Assembly: GCA_029227055.1 (NCBI GenBank)
Contig: JAQXZE010000031.1
Location: forward strand, 1 to 58,831
Length of the DNA stretch: 58,831 nucleotides
Direction of reading: 5' to 3'
Origin: Oscillospiraceae bacterium
GTDB taxonomy: Bacteria; Bacillota; Clostridia; Oscillospirales; Acutalibacteraceae
In this document: positions 1 to 9,610 of the stretch, in pieces
How positions within the stretch are numbered: the stretch's first letter is position 1
How the letters are laid out: every line of letters starts with the position of its first letter
The notes under the pieces: generated by a model
Databases searched by the model: none
Told to the model about the DNA's origin: nothing
What the model saw: the letters and a program-made list of their open reading frames with translations, nothing else
Position numbers and translations under genes: made by a program

Positions 1-110
1 CTCCGCGATATTTAATTAAGTAACTTTCGCTGTAATATTATTATACACCAAAAGGCTTAATAATGCAACCCTTTTTTAAAAAATTACAAATATTTTTTAA
101 GAGGCAAAAA

Positions 111-139
111 TATCCGCCGCGTGTTCTGCGCGGCGGATA
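111..139 (-). terminator. Rho-independent terminator of the rplK-rplA transcript
   Basis: Perfect 11-bp inverted repeat TATCCGCCGCG/CGCGGCGGATA followed on the minus strand by TTTTT, just after the rplA stop. Confidence 0.85.
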
Positions 140-154
140 AAAAGCTTTTAAACC

Positions 155-850
155 TTAAGCGCCGAATTTAGCAACATTAAGCTTGATTCCGGGGCCCATA
201 GTTGTAGCTACAACGCAGGACTTAATGTACTGTCCCTTTGTTGCGGCCGGCTTCGCCTTAACGATAGCTCCCATAAGAGCGTCGAGATTTTCTTTAAGCT
301 TCTCAGGACCGAAAGAAACCTTGCCGATGGGGCAGTGAATGATGTTGGTCTTGTCAAGGCGGTATTCAATCTTACCTGCTTTAGCCTCGGTAACAGCTTT
401 CTCAACATCAGGTGTAACAGTACCTGCCTTCGGAGTCGGCATAAGACCGCGCGGGCCTAAAACCTTACCGAGACGACCTACAACGCCCATCATATCAGGT
501 GTTGCGATAACAACATCAAAATCAAGCCAGTTTTCATTCTGAATCTTAGCTACGAGTTCTTCAGCACCTACATAGTCGGCGCCTGCCTCTTTAGCAGCAT
601 CAGCCTTGTCACCCTTTGCGAAAACAAGGGCTCTTACGGTTTTACCTGTTCCGTTCGGAAGAACAACCGCGCCTCTAACCTGCTGGTCAGCGTGGCGTGA
701 GTCAACACCGAGACGAACATGGATTTCAACCGTTTCATCAAATTTGGCAGTTCCGGTCTTTACTGCTACCGCAACAGCCTCGTCTACATCGTAAAGCTTA
801 CCGGTTTCAATAAGCTTTGCGCTGTCGTTATATTTTTTACCGTGTTTCAT
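155..850 (-). CDS. rplA: 50S ribosomal protein L1
   Basis: [26 protein letters not shown]...[22 protein letters not shown] is characteristic of L1; next to rplK. Confidence 0.98.
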   Translation of the reverse strand: MKHGKKYNDSAKLIETGKLYDVDEAVAVAVKTGTAKFDETVEIHVRLGVDSRHADQQVRGAVVLPNGTGKTVRALVFAKGDKADAAKEAGADYVGAEELVAKIQNENWLDFDVVIATPDMMGVVGRLGKVLGPRGLMPTPKAGTVTPDVEKAVTEAKAGKIEYRLDKTNIIHCPIGKVSFGPEKLKENLDALMGAIVKAKPAATKGQYIKSCVVATTMGPGIKLNVAKFGA

Positions 851-904
851 TGTTTACCTCCCAATAAGTGGTTAAATCGGAAATTTCCTCCCACGAAGAG
901 AGAA

Positions 905-1330
905 TTAATCTACTACCTCGATACCCATACTACGTGCAGTACCAGCGATCATGCTCATTGCAGTCTCAATGGTAGCAGCGTTTAGGTCGGGCATCTTGGT
1001 TTCAGCGATTTTTCTAATCTGTTCGCTTGTAATCTTGGCAACCTTTGTCTTGTTAGGTGTGCCTGATGCAGTTTCGATTCCGCATGCCTTCTTGATAAGA
1101 ACGGCAGCAGGAGGAGTCTTAGTGATGAAGCTGAAAGAACGGTCTGCATAAACGGTAATAACAACCGGAATGATAAGACCTACATCGTTCTTTGTTCTCT
1201 CGTTGAACTCCTTAGTAAAAGACATAATGTTAACACCGTGCTGACCGAGCGCCGGACCTACCGGGGGAGCGGGTGTAGCTTTACCTGCAGGAATCTGTAA
1301 TTTAATGTAACCTGTAATTTTCTGAGCCAT
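905..1330 (-). CDS. rplK: 50S ribosomal protein L11
   Basis: [36 protein letters not shown]; start trimmed from the ORF-track start to the conserved MAQK. Confidence 0.98.
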   Translation of the reverse strand: MAQKITGYIKLQIPAGKATPAPPVGPALGQHGVNIMSFTKEFNERTKNDVGLIIPVVITVYADRSFSFITKTPPAAVLIKKACGIETASGTPNKTKVAKITSEQIRKIAETKMPDLNAATIETAMSMIAGTARSMGIEVVD

Positions 1331-1480
1331 TATTAGCACCTCCATTATTCGTGGTAACCGCATCACACTTTATGATGCGTGGCGGAACGGTCATATTCCG
1401 TCCCTCCCACCGTGACACAAACCTTGTGTCGGGGTCAATAAGCAGAAAAATCTATATTAACTGCGTATTAACTAAACCTA

Positions 1481-2008
1481 TTAATCGGCACGCGATATCT
1501 GATTAAGCTCAAGCTCAACCGGAGTTTCTCTGCCGAACATTGAAAGGACTACACATACACTGTTGTTAGCAACATCAAGCTCCTTAACAACACCGCCGTA
1601 ACCCTCGAGCGGTCCGCTTATAATGTTTACATTATTGCCTACCGCATAGCCTACCTCAACGCTGTGCTTCTCAACGCCGAGCGCCGCAACTTCTTCATCT
1701 GTGAGCGGCACAGGCTTTGATGCCGGACCGACAAATCCTGTACATCCGCGAATATTACGAACTACATACCAAGAATCGTCAGTGACAATCATTTTGATAA
1801 GAACATATCCCGGGAATATTTTTCTTTCTACCTCACGCTTTTTGTCATCCTTAATTTCGGTGACCGTTTCGGTAGGGATTTTGATATCGCAAATCAAATC
1901 CTGCATTCCGCGGCTTTCTACCATGGTAGCAAGGTCGGTTGCGACTTTATTCTCATAACCGGAATAAGTATGGACAACATACCATTTTGCTTCATTAGAA
2001 TCAGCCAT
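1481..2008 (-). CDS. nusG: Transcription termination/antitermination protein NusG
   Basis: AKWYVVHTYSGYENKVATDL..., NGN motif FPGYVLIKM, C-terminal KOW GPLEGYGGVV. Confidence 0.97.
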   Translation of the reverse strand: MADSNEAKWYVVHTYSGYENKVATDLATMVESRGMQDLICDIKIPTETVTEIKDDKKREVERKIFPGYVLIKMIVTDDSWYVVRNIRGCTGFVGPASKPVPLTDEEVAALGVEKHSVEVGYAVGNNVNIISGPLEGYGGVVKELDVANNSVCVVLSMFGRETPVELELNQISRAD

Positions 2009-2024
2009 TTGCTACCTCCGTAAC

Positions 2025-2711
2025 TTATATGCCCAAAATAACTTCGAGTAATTTACCAAGGCCGAAATCTAACAGCCAAACAAATATACCGAATAAAAGA
2101 CACATAATAAGAACGATACCTGTGTTCTTTAATACATCTTTAATACCGGGCCATACAATCTTCTTAACCTCGCTCTTATAATCACGGAAGAAGAGAACTA
2201 CACGCTTTAATATAGTTTTCTTGGCTCCCTTAGAAGCGAGAACCTCAAGATAATCGTCAACCAAAAGATAAGCTATAGCAACTACTGCGAAAGCTAAAAG
2301 AGCAATTGCAGTTAAAAGTACAAATATTGAGTACTCAGCGCCTGTAGCAGTAAAGGGACGAAAATCCACAAACTTATAGGGACTTGAAAGAGCAACTACC
2401 AACATAAAGATACCGGCGATAAGACCGAATACCGGAGCCGCATATCTTACCTTCTTCGATTTGAAAGAAAAGACACTTAACAAAACACCTATAACTGTAA
2501 CCCAGAAGCAGAAAAGAAGCTTAACAGAGTGAGCAATACCTACTGCCTCACCTGCAACCTTTACGCTACTTCCGAATGCAAGCTGTGCGCCGACTGCGCT
2601 TACTGCACCGTCGCCTGTGTTGAAGCTTACAAAAGGTGTGAAGAAGAGCACTAAAGCAGCAAGACTAAATACGATTGAGAAAATCTGACAAAGTTTATTT
2701 ACTATCTTCAT
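2025..2711 (-). CDS. secE: Preprotein translocase subunit SecE with a long multi-TM N-terminal extension
   Basis: C-terminal ~60 aa (FFRDYKSEVKKIVWPGIKDVLKNTGIVLIMCLLFGIFVWLLDFGLGKLLEVILGI) is a SecE domain; position between nusG and rpmG; N-terminal ~160 aa hydrophobic. Confidence 0.88.
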   Translation of the reverse strand: MKIVNKLCQIFSIVFSLAALVLFFTPFVSFNTGDGAVSAVGAQLAFGSSVKVAGEAVGIAHSVKLLFCFWVTVIGVLLSVFSFKSKKVRYAAPVFGLIAGIFMLVVALSSPYKFVDFRPFTATGAEYSIFVLLTAIALLAFAVVAIAYLLVDDYLEVLASKGAKKTILKRVVLFFRDYKSEVKKIVWPGIKDVLKNTGIVLIMCLLFGIFVWLLDFGLGKLLEVILGI

Positions 2712-2722
2712 TCTCGCGCCTC

Positions 2723-2872
2723 CTACTTAGTTTCCTTGTGTAAGGTGTGCTTTCTGCAGAACCTGCAGTACTTGTTCATTTCGAGCCTGTCAGGGTCATT
2801 CTTCTTGTTCTTCATTGTGTTGTAATTGCGCTGCTTACACTCTGTGCAAGCCAATGTGATTTTAACTCTCAT
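2723..2872 (-). CDS. rpmG: 50S ribosomal protein L33
   Basis: [49 protein letters not shown]; start trimmed. Confidence 0.97.
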   Translation of the reverse strand: MRVKITLACTECKQRNYNTMKNKKNDPDRLEMNKYCRFCRKHTLHKETK

Positions 2873-3085
2873 AACGGCACCTCCCGCTTTACGGAAATAT
2901 TTTTTGCTTTTACCTCGGCACTGCAAAGCTGACACGAGGCCACTTGACAGTTGTAAAAGTAAACGCCTCCCTCTATGCAACCTTCATCAAACGACACAGA
3001 GCATACCACTCTGCAAAGCACATCGCTATCACAGGATTGTTGAAAAATTCTTTGCAAAAAAAAAGAACTCTTCAGAGGTAGTACG

Positions 3086-3114
3086 ATTATACCACAACAA
3101 AGAGAAAAGGTCAA
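3086..3114 (-). promoter_or_regulatory. Sigma-A-type promoter driving rpmG-secE-nusG-rplK-rplA
   Basis: Minus strand TTGACC - 17 nt - TATAAT. Confidence 0.8.
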
Positions 3115-3279
3115 GCGTTTTTTTAATGTATGAAAAACCGATAATATCAGGTATTAAAAAGTTCATAAATTTATGGACATAATATTTATGTTTAAGAAAA
3201 TTTTATTCTGATTTTGCCTTATATACATTATATAATAAGCGGTTTTCAAATGCAAGAAAAAGAAATTTTCAAAAAAAGG

Positions 3280-3307
3280 TTGCAATTTTGTAACTTTTTG
3301 ATATAAT
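3280..3307 (+). promoter_or_regulatory. Sigma-A-type promoter upstream of the M23 peptidase
   Basis: TTGCAA - 16 nt - TATAAT. Confidence 0.6.
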
Positions 3308-3386
3308 AGTATTACAAACTTGTAACTTTTGTTTCGAAAGGAGTTCTTTCTTTATTCTGTACAACATTAAAGAAAAAGCCATTAAA

Positions 3387-4625
3387 GTGCTAGAGCTTGC
3401 AAAGAATTTATTAGAAAATTTAAAAGGTCTTGCAAAGGACTTTTTATCAAATAAGCGTCTTATTAAGGTTGTTTCTTTCGTAGCAGCCGGTCTTACAGCA
3501 TTCCTTGTTTGTATCGCGTCTTCCGGTGCTACAATCGGCTACGATGTAAATTATAATGGACAAGTTATAGCAACAGTTAAAAACAAGCAGGTTTTCACCT
3601 CTGTTTCAAATAGCATTAAAAAGCGTCTCGGCAAGAAGTCGAAGGGCGAGATTGCTGCTCCCTCTTTTAAGGCGGTTGTAACCCTTAAAAGTAAGTTGAG
3701 TTCTAAAAACGAGGTAAAAAAAGCTATCATTGATAATACTGACACAATAGCTTACACCTCCCTTTTAAGAATTAACGGTGAAAATATAGCTTATATTTCT
3801 AATGGCGACTTAGAAAAGCATTTAGAAGAATACAAAAACAGTTTTAATATTAAAGGTTCAAAATCGGTTTCCACCTTTGTTGATGATATTGAGGTTATAA
3901 CCGACTACTTCTTTACAGACAATGTTTATACCATCGAAGAAGCAAAGGACATTATTTCCTCCATTAAGGTTCAGACAAAGGCTACTGTTACATCCGAAAA
4001 GGAGATTGCCTTTTCAACAAATGTTCAGTACACCTCAGCCCAGATGCTCGGATATTCAAAAATAACCAAGGTGGGTAAGGTTGGAAAACGAGTAACCACA
4101 GAGGATATCATTTATTTGAACGGCAAGGTAGTATCAAGGGTTCAAAAATCTTCAAAGGTCACCAGAAACCCTGTTTCACAGATAAAGCTTGTGGGCACTG
4201 CAAAATCTCAAGCATCTGCAGCACAGCGCGCAGAAGCCTATGCTTCAGGTTTCATCTTCCCTATTGATAAAAATTCCTCTTGGATGGTATCTTCTTATTG
4301 GGGTGACGGCAGAAACCATAAGGCAGTTGACCTTGCTTGTCCCAGAGGCACCAAGATTTATGCCGTAGCAAAGGGCACTGTAACCTTTGCAGGATATAAA
4401 AGCGATTACGGTTATTTTGTAATAATCGACCACGGAAACGGTCTTTCCACCGCCTATGCACACGCTTCTGTGCTCGGCGTTAAGACAGGAGACCGAGTAA
4501 CAGCCGGTGAAACAATAGCATTGGTAGGTTCAACCGGTTACTCAACGGGCAATCATCTTCACTTTGAAGTTCAAAAGAACGGCGTCAGAATTGACCCCGC
4601 ACCCTATATCGGTCTTGACAGATAA
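3387..4625 (+). CDS. G5-like plus M23 family metallopeptidase, membrane anchored
   Basis: N-terminal TM segment; KRVTTEDIIYLNGKVVSRVQKS G5-like region; C-terminal LytM motifs HKAVDLACPRGTKIYAVAKGTV, GNGLSTAYAHAS, GNHLHFEVQKNG. Confidence 0.9.
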   Translation: MLELAKNLLENLKGLAKDFLSNKRLIKVVSFVAAGLTAFLVCIASSGATIGYDVNYNGQVIATVKNKQVFTSVSNSIKKRLGKKSKGEIAAPSFKAVVTLKSKLSSKNEVKKAIIDNTDTIAYTSLLRINGENIAYISNGDLEKHLEEYKNSFNIKGSKSVSTFVDDIEVITDYFFTDNVYTIEEAKDIISSIKVQTKATVTSEKEIAFSTNVQYTSAQMLGYSKITKVGKVGKRVTTEDIIYLNGKVVSRVQKSSKVTRNPVSQIKLVGTAKSQASAAQRAEAYASGFIFPIDKNSSWMVSSYWGDGRNHKAVDLACPRGTKIYAVAKGTVTFAGYKSDYGYFVIIDHGNGLSTAYAHASVLGVKTGDRVTAGETIALVGSTGYSTGNHLHFEVQKNGVRIDPAPYIGLDR

Positions 4626-4632
4626 AAATATA

Positions 4633-4664
4633 CGCGGATAGCATTCAGCTATCCGCGTTTTTTT
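4633..4664 (+). terminator. Rho-independent terminator after the M23 peptidase
   Basis: CGCGGATAGC-ATTCA-GCTATCCGCG then T7. Confidence 0.9.
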
Positions 4665-5430
4665 ATTTTAAGGCATTTAAACTCTCTGTGAGTTCTTTAT
4701 ATTCTTTATAAGCGTTTCGGTAAACCTCTATTATATATGTGCCACTAAAGGAGAGTTCTTCCATTCGGCTAAACAGTCTTTTAAAATCAAAAGTCCCTTT
4801 ACCAGGAAGCATACAATCCTTACTACTTGAATTGTCACTTATATGAAGATGCCGTATATTTTTTCCTACCGCATCAATAACATCAAAGGGCGTATATCTG
4901 CCTCTTATTGACTGTTTTACATCAAGGCAAAAGCCTATTTCATCGCCTAGATTTTCTACCATCATTTTAAGAAAACCGAGGTCACCCGCCCTGAATTTTA
5001 CAACATTTTCCTGAAGAAGTATGCCGCCGCCCTGTTTTACACAATTGTTGACAAGCGAAAAGCGTTCACAGTATTCTAAATCATTTAATATTCCGTTGGG
5101 CTTTCCGCCGTGCAAAATTACATATTTAGCACCTAGCTCTGCCGCAATTTCGCCATAGCGTTTAAAATCATCAAGTCCTTCTTTTAATCGGCGCTCATAA
5201 TTAGAAAACAGCATAAAGGACTCAGCAAGCGACATTGTAGGATGTACAGCCGTTATTTCTGTGCCGTATTCCTTTGCGATTTTTGAAAGCTCCTTTACAA
5301 ACTCAGGCTCTAGCTCAAACGAACAGTTGAAAAATATTTCTGTATATTTTACACCGCTTTTACAAAGCTCTGTAAGTGCCTTTTCGGTTTCAAGAGGATA
5401 AAGAGATGCCGTGGATATTCCGAGCTTCAT
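4663..5430 (-). CDS. Sugar phosphate isomerase/epimerase family protein (xylose isomerase-like TIM barrel)
   Basis: MKLGISTASLYPLETEKALTEL...VLHGGKPNG...GFCLDVKQ...HLHISDNSSSKDCMLPGKGTFDF. Confidence 0.82.
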   Translation of the reverse strand: MKLGISTASLYPLETEKALTELCKSGVKYTEIFFNCSFELEPEFVKELSKIAKEYGTEITAVHPTMSLAESFMLFSNYERRLKEGLDDFKRYGEIAAELGAKYVILHGGKPNGILNDLEYCERFSLVNNCVKQGGGILLQENVVKFRAGDLGFLKMMVENLGDEIGFCLDVKQSIRGRYTPFDVIDAVGKNIRHLHISDNSSSKDCMLPGKGTFDFKRLFSRMEELSFSGTYIIEVYRNAYKEYKELTESLNALK

Positions 5431-7148
5431 TCCTTTTCCTCCTTTGAGGGCGTTACAAAAACGGTTTTATTAGTTGTATAAATAACCATACCCGCTTTAG
5501 CACCGCTCGGTTTTTTTACATTTTTAACCTGAGTATAGTCAACCGCCACATTTGAAGAGCTTGAGGCTTTGGAATTTTCTGCCGCAAGTCTTGCAGCGAA
5601 AAGAATTGTTTCGTCACTTACCTCTGCTCCGTTTGAAAGCACTAACACATGGGAACCGGGAATATTTTTTGTATGAAACCACAAATCGTTTTTAGAGGCG
5701 AGTTTTGTTGTCAGATAATCATTCTGGCGGTTGTTTTTACCGACAAGTATTCTATACCCCTCAACGCTTTGGTATTCCTTAAAGCCTTTAGCGTCAATTT
5801 TTTTAGGCTTCGAGTTTTGCTTTTTGGCGTTTAAATAGCCTTCTTCTAAAAGCTCGGTTCGAATTTCAGCAATATCAGCTAGAGTTTCTGCTCTGTTTAT
5901 AGCGTCAAGCACCGTCTCTAAATAACCTATTTCCGCCTCATCGTCAGAAATAAGCTTTAAAAGAGTTTGCTCGGCAGTATAGGTCTTTTTATAATCCTTA
6001 AAATATTTTGCCGCATTGTTTGCAGGCGAAAGGGCAGGATTTAAAGGTATCCTCACAAGCTTTAATTCTTCATCATAATAATTCTGCACTTCCGCAAAGC
6101 TAGCCCCCGACTTTAGCGCATAAAGATTTGCCTTTAAAAGCTCGCCGTATATTCGAAGCTGCTCACGGTTTTCGCATTTACTTAAATCCTCAAGCCTTAA
6201 TCTTCTTCTCTTTTCGGCTCTTGAAATAAGATTGTTTGTAAGCCTTAATATGTCCCCTGCCGCAAGCTTAATTCGGGCGGAGGCTTCGCGTTTTTGATAA
6301 AAGGCATCTAAGAGCCCTGAAAAGCTCTCATACCTTTCATTTTTTATACTGTCCCCGTACTGTGTAATTTCGGTATAGGTAAAATCAAAAACCTCGCCGT
6401 CCTTTAAAAGTAAAACAGGGTTATTTTTTATGAGTATATCATTTTTTAAAGAAGACAGCACTTTGAAAAGTCTGTCAAAATCACACTCTTCTACTAACTC
6501 GTCACCGCCCGATAAAAAGGCGATTTCTCTACAAACAAGCGGAGATGCTCCGTCAAGTGTTCTAAGAAGCGATGATGAAAGTGTAAGACTTGAATTTTTC
6601 TTTATCGCATCAATAATTGCGGATAATTCTGTATTCAATAAATTAAGTTTTCCCTGTGAATCGGGATAGGAATAGATAGCACCCGGCTGAATTATTCGGG
6701 CAGAATCTTCAATACTGCTACGGCGTACCGCATCAATTATGCGGCCGTTTTCCCCTACTAAAACTATATTAGCCTTATTACCTATAAGTTCACAAACTAT
6801 TTTGGGATTTATTATATCTCCCATTTCATTGGTGGTTTGAAAATAGAATTCTACTACGCGTTCAAGCTCGGTTTGATTGATTTTTATTAATTTTGCTGCC
6901 GAAAAATGCTTTCTTATAAGCATACAAAACATAGGTGGCACAGGTGGATTTTCATATTTTGTTTCTGTAAAGCACACCCTTGCAGAGCCGATTTTAGCTG
7001 ACAGCAAAAGCTTTTTCACAAAGCCTTTTTTGCGCAGCAAAAGCACCAACTCATCCTTAGACGGTTGGTAAATTTTATCAATATGGCAGTCGATAGCAAC
7101 ATTTAATTCTTCAACTGTTTTTTTCGCAAAAACGCCGTCAAATGCCAT
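5427..7148 (-). CDS. rqcH: Rqc2/RqcH-type NFACT protein (fibronectin-binding-like, DUF814)
   Basis: MAFDGVFAKKTVEELN N-terminus; C-terminal NFACT-R VGKNNRQNDYLTTKLASKNDLWFHTKNIPGSHVLV. Confidence 0.92.
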   Translation of the reverse strand: MAFDGVFAKKTVEELNVAIDCHIDKIYQPSKDELVLLLRKKGFVKKLLLSAKIGSARVCFTETKYENPPVPPMFCMLIRKHFSAAKLIKINQTELERVVEFYFQTTNEMGDIINPKIVCELIGNKANIVLVGENGRIIDAVRRSSIEDSARIIQPGAIYSYPDSQGKLNLLNTELSAIIDAIKKNSSLTLSSSLLRTLDGASPLVCREIAFLSGGDELVEECDFDRLFKVLSSLKNDILIKNNPVLLLKDGEVFDFTYTEITQYGDSIKNERYESFSGLLDAFYQKREASARIKLAAGDILRLTNNLISRAEKRRRLRLEDLSKCENREQLRIYGELLKANLYALKSGASFAEVQNYYDEELKLVRIPLNPALSPANNAAKYFKDYKKTYTAEQTLLKLISDDEAEIGYLETVLDAINRAETLADIAEIRTELLEEGYLNAKKQNSKPKKIDAKGFKEYQSVEGYRILVGKNNRQNDYLTTKLASKNDLWFHTKNIPGSHVLVLSNGAEVSDETILFAARLAAENSKASSSSNVAVDYTQVKNVKKPSGAKAGMVIYTTNKTVFVTPSKEEKE

Positions 7149-7827
7149 CGGTATCCCCCAACGCAAGTTTAATTTCCTTTGCTACTAAAGAATATTCCTC
7201 ATATTCCTTCTCTTTTTCGCTAATTCCGTAAAGCTTTACAGCACAGGTATTACAACGCTTATACTGCTTTTTAAGATATTCTCTATCGGACGCCGTATTA
7301 TTTTCAATTTTTCCCACAAGACAGGAAAAAGCGTCTACAGAATGTTCTTTACCGTCATACCTTGCGAGCATAACAGAATAAACCTTACCGTTTTCGGCAA
7401 GGGTTGGCTCTTTTAATATTTCAAAACCTTCTTTATACAGATATCTGCGAAGCTCCCACGCCGATGTCATCGGCTGAAGAATAAGGGTTATGTTATCATT
7501 TTTAAGCCAAGGCGCTCTACTTAATATACCCGCAATTACCTCGCCGCCCATACCCGCAACAATAACGGTATCGGCTTCGCCATCCCTTAATCCTTCAAGA
7601 CCGTCACAAAGCCGAAGGTCTACACCCTCGGCTCCGAGTCTTTTTATGCTTTCCCTCGCATGTGCCAAGGGCTTTTCTTTTATATCGGTAGCAATAACCG
7701 ACTTTACTCTGCCGCTTTTAAAAAGGGCGGCCGCAAGATATCCGTGGTCTGTTCCTACATCGCAAACATGAGCGCCATCTGGCACCATACTTGCTATTAG
7801 GTGCAGTCTCTCGCTTAGTCCGAACAC
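7138..7827 (-). CDS. trmK: tRNA (adenine(22)-N1)-methyltransferase TrmK
   Basis: LSERLHLIASMVPDGAHVCDVGTDHGYLAAALFKSGRVKSVIATDIKEKPL; VAGMGGEVI; LILQPMT. Confidence 0.93.
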   Translation of the reverse strand: MFGLSERLHLIASMVPDGAHVCDVGTDHGYLAAALFKSGRVKSVIATDIKEKPLAHARESIKRLGAEGVDLRLCDGLEGLRDGEADTVIVAGMGGEVIAGILSRAPWLKNDNITLILQPMTSAWELRRYLYKEGFEILKEPTLAENGKVYSVMLARYDGKEHSVDAFSCLVGKIENNTASDREYLKKQYKRCNTCAVKLYGISEKEKEYEEYSLVAKEIKLALGDTDGI

Positions 7828-8028
7828 TTATTTATCCTTGAAATATTCGTTTAATTTAGCGATAAGCTCGTCACAATTTGTTCCGTGAACATTGCAAGCC
7901 TGTTCGATGGTTTCTCCCCTAGATGCAGGGCAACCGAGGCAGTGCATACCTATAGCAAAAAAGTATTCTGCAGCCCCTCTATCAATATCCAAAACTTCGC
8001 CTATTAACATATCCTTTGTAATTTTCAT
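7828..8028 (-). CDS. DUF1858 domain-containing protein
   Basis: MKITKDMLIGEVLDIDRGAAEYFFAIGMHCLGCPASRGETIEQACNVHG, typical DUF1858 with a CxxC. Confidence 0.88.
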   Translation of the reverse strand: MKITKDMLIGEVLDIDRGAAEYFFAIGMHCLGCPASRGETIEQACNVHGTNCDELIAKLNEYFKDK

Positions 8029-8045
8029 AACTGTTTCCTCTCTTT

Positions 8046-9017
8046 TTATAAAATTTCAGGTTTTTTTGTTAAATCTGTTCTTGAGTGATTATAGAGCTTT
8101 CTGTTATCGAGCGCCCATACTCTTTGAGAAAACTCATCGCTTTTAAGTCCCTCAACGGCTTCCTTCATTTCGTAAATTCTTGAATCCATAAGGTCAAGCT
8201 CAGAAAGAATTTCCGCCTCTATAAACATCGGTCTTACAGCAGCACCAAACTCAGGCTCACCGTGATGAGAGAGTATCATATGCTCTATGAGCATTGCCGT
8301 CTTTTTAGAAATGCCGAGCTTCTTTGCATACTCATCAATAAGTAATGTACCCATCGCTATATGTCCTAAAAGGTTGCCCGCAACCGAATATCCTTCGGCA
8401 GTGCCGAGCTCTGTTACCTCAAATTCAGAAAGCTTTGCAATATCGTGAAGCATGGCGCCGCTAAGCAATAAATCTCTATCAATAAAGGGATAAATTTTGC
8501 AAACGCCCTCTGCTAACTGAACGATAGACAGTGTGTGCATAAGCAGTCCGCCGCTTATTGCGTGGTGAAGCTTAAAGGCAGCAGGCCACAAAAGCAGATT
8601 ATCTCTGTAATCGGAATAAATGGTTAAAACAAGGGCTTTAAGGTCAGTATCATTAAAGGATTCCACTTTACTCATAAGAAGATTGAACATTTCTTCTCTA
8701 GAGTATTCAGCACTCTTTACAAAGTCCTCTTTTTTAACATTATCTTCGGGAAGGGTTGGTCTGATACGCTCTATTTTCAGTTGGTCATTTCCTTTATATT
8801 CGGAAATTGTACCCCTTATTTTAACTAAATCGTTAAGACCGTATTCCCCGTAAACCTCGGGCTGATAACGCCAAAGCTTTGCATTGATTGTACCGTCGCT
8901 ATCAGATAAGGTCATATCAAGATATGCCTCTCCCTTAGCCGAAACCTTTTGTTCGATTTCGGTAATAAGAGCAAAGCCTTCAAAACGGTCACTGTTTTCA
9001 AGTTGTGTAAAATTCAT
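8046..9017 (-). CDS. yhaM: YhaM-like 3'-5' exoribonuclease (OB-fold plus HD domain)
   Basis: N-terminal OB-fold; HD motifs HHAISGGLLMHTLSI...SGAMLHDIAKL...EHMILSHHGEPEFG. Confidence 0.88.
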   Translation of the reverse strand: MNFTQLENSDRFEGFALITEIEQKVSAKGEAYLDMTLSDSDGTINAKLWRYQPEVYGEYGLNDLVKIRGTISEYKGNDQLKIERIRPTLPEDNVKKEDFVKSAEYSREEMFNLLMSKVESFNDTDLKALVLTIYSDYRDNLLLWPAAFKLHHAISGGLLMHTLSIVQLAEGVCKIYPFIDRDLLLSGAMLHDIAKLSEFEVTELGTAEGYSVAGNLLGHIAMGTLLIDEYAKKLGISKKTAMLIEHMILSHHGEPEFGAAVRPMFIEAEILSELDLMDSRIYEMKEAVEGLKSDEFSQRVWALDNRKLYNHSRTDLTKKPEIL

Positions 9018-9037
9018 ATTCCTTCTCCCAAACATTC

Positions 9038-9610
9038 TTATACTAAAAGTTCAGTCAAATACCCCGATGCTATACCTAAAAACGCCGATATAGCCATTAG
9101 TATTATAGGATGAACCTTTATTTTAAACAAAATCATTATAAGGGTAAAAATTGCAAACGATATCCAAAACTGTATGGTAGCAAAGGTAGAAACATTTAGT
9201 CCCGCAGGGAAGAAAACCTCTAATGCCACAGTAATTACCGCAGAGCCTATAAGACCGATAACTGCGGGCTTTAATCCTGACATCACTGCCGCTACCCACT
9301 TGTTTTCCTTAAATGCCAAAAAGAATTTTGCAACTATAAGAATAATTATAAATGAGGGTAAAACCACACCTAATGTACAACAAATAGCGCCCAAAATCCC
9401 CGCCGTTTCAGCGCCTATATAGGTTGCCATATTTATTGCAAAGGGACCAGGTGTGCTTTCACTTACGGCTATAAAATTGATAATTTGGCTCTCACTAAGC
9501 CACCCGTTTGCCAAAACCTCCTGACGCATTAAAGGAAGCATGGCATATCCGCCACCAAAGGTAAAGGCTCCGATTTTAAAAAAGGTCAAAAAAAGCTTCA
9601 AAAAAATCAT
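9038..9610 (-). CDS. Chromate transporter (short-chain CHR family)
   Basis: [26 protein letters not shown]...ESTPGPFAINMATYIG. Confidence 0.93.
   Translation of the reverse strand: MIFLKLFLTFFKIGAFTFGGGYAMLPLMRQEVLANGWLSESQIINFIAVSESTPGPFAINMATYIGAETAGILGAICCTLGVVLPSFIIILIVAKFFLAFKENKWVAAVMSGLKPAVIGLIGSAVITVALEVFFPAGLNVSTFATIQFWISFAIFTLIMILFKIKVHPIILMAISAFLGIASGYLTELLV

Noticed and set aside
1-110. Expected rplJ-rplL continuation after rplA
   Set aside because: A strong terminator at 111-139 ends the transcript and the first 110 nt contain no recognisable r-protein start; the remainder, if any, lies outside the window.
2869-3114. 81-aa minus-strand ORF upstream of rpmG (MTFSLCCGIIVLPLKS...)
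   Set aside because: It begins at or within the promoter itself and encodes a Cys-rich nonsense-like peptide; better explained as untranslated leader.
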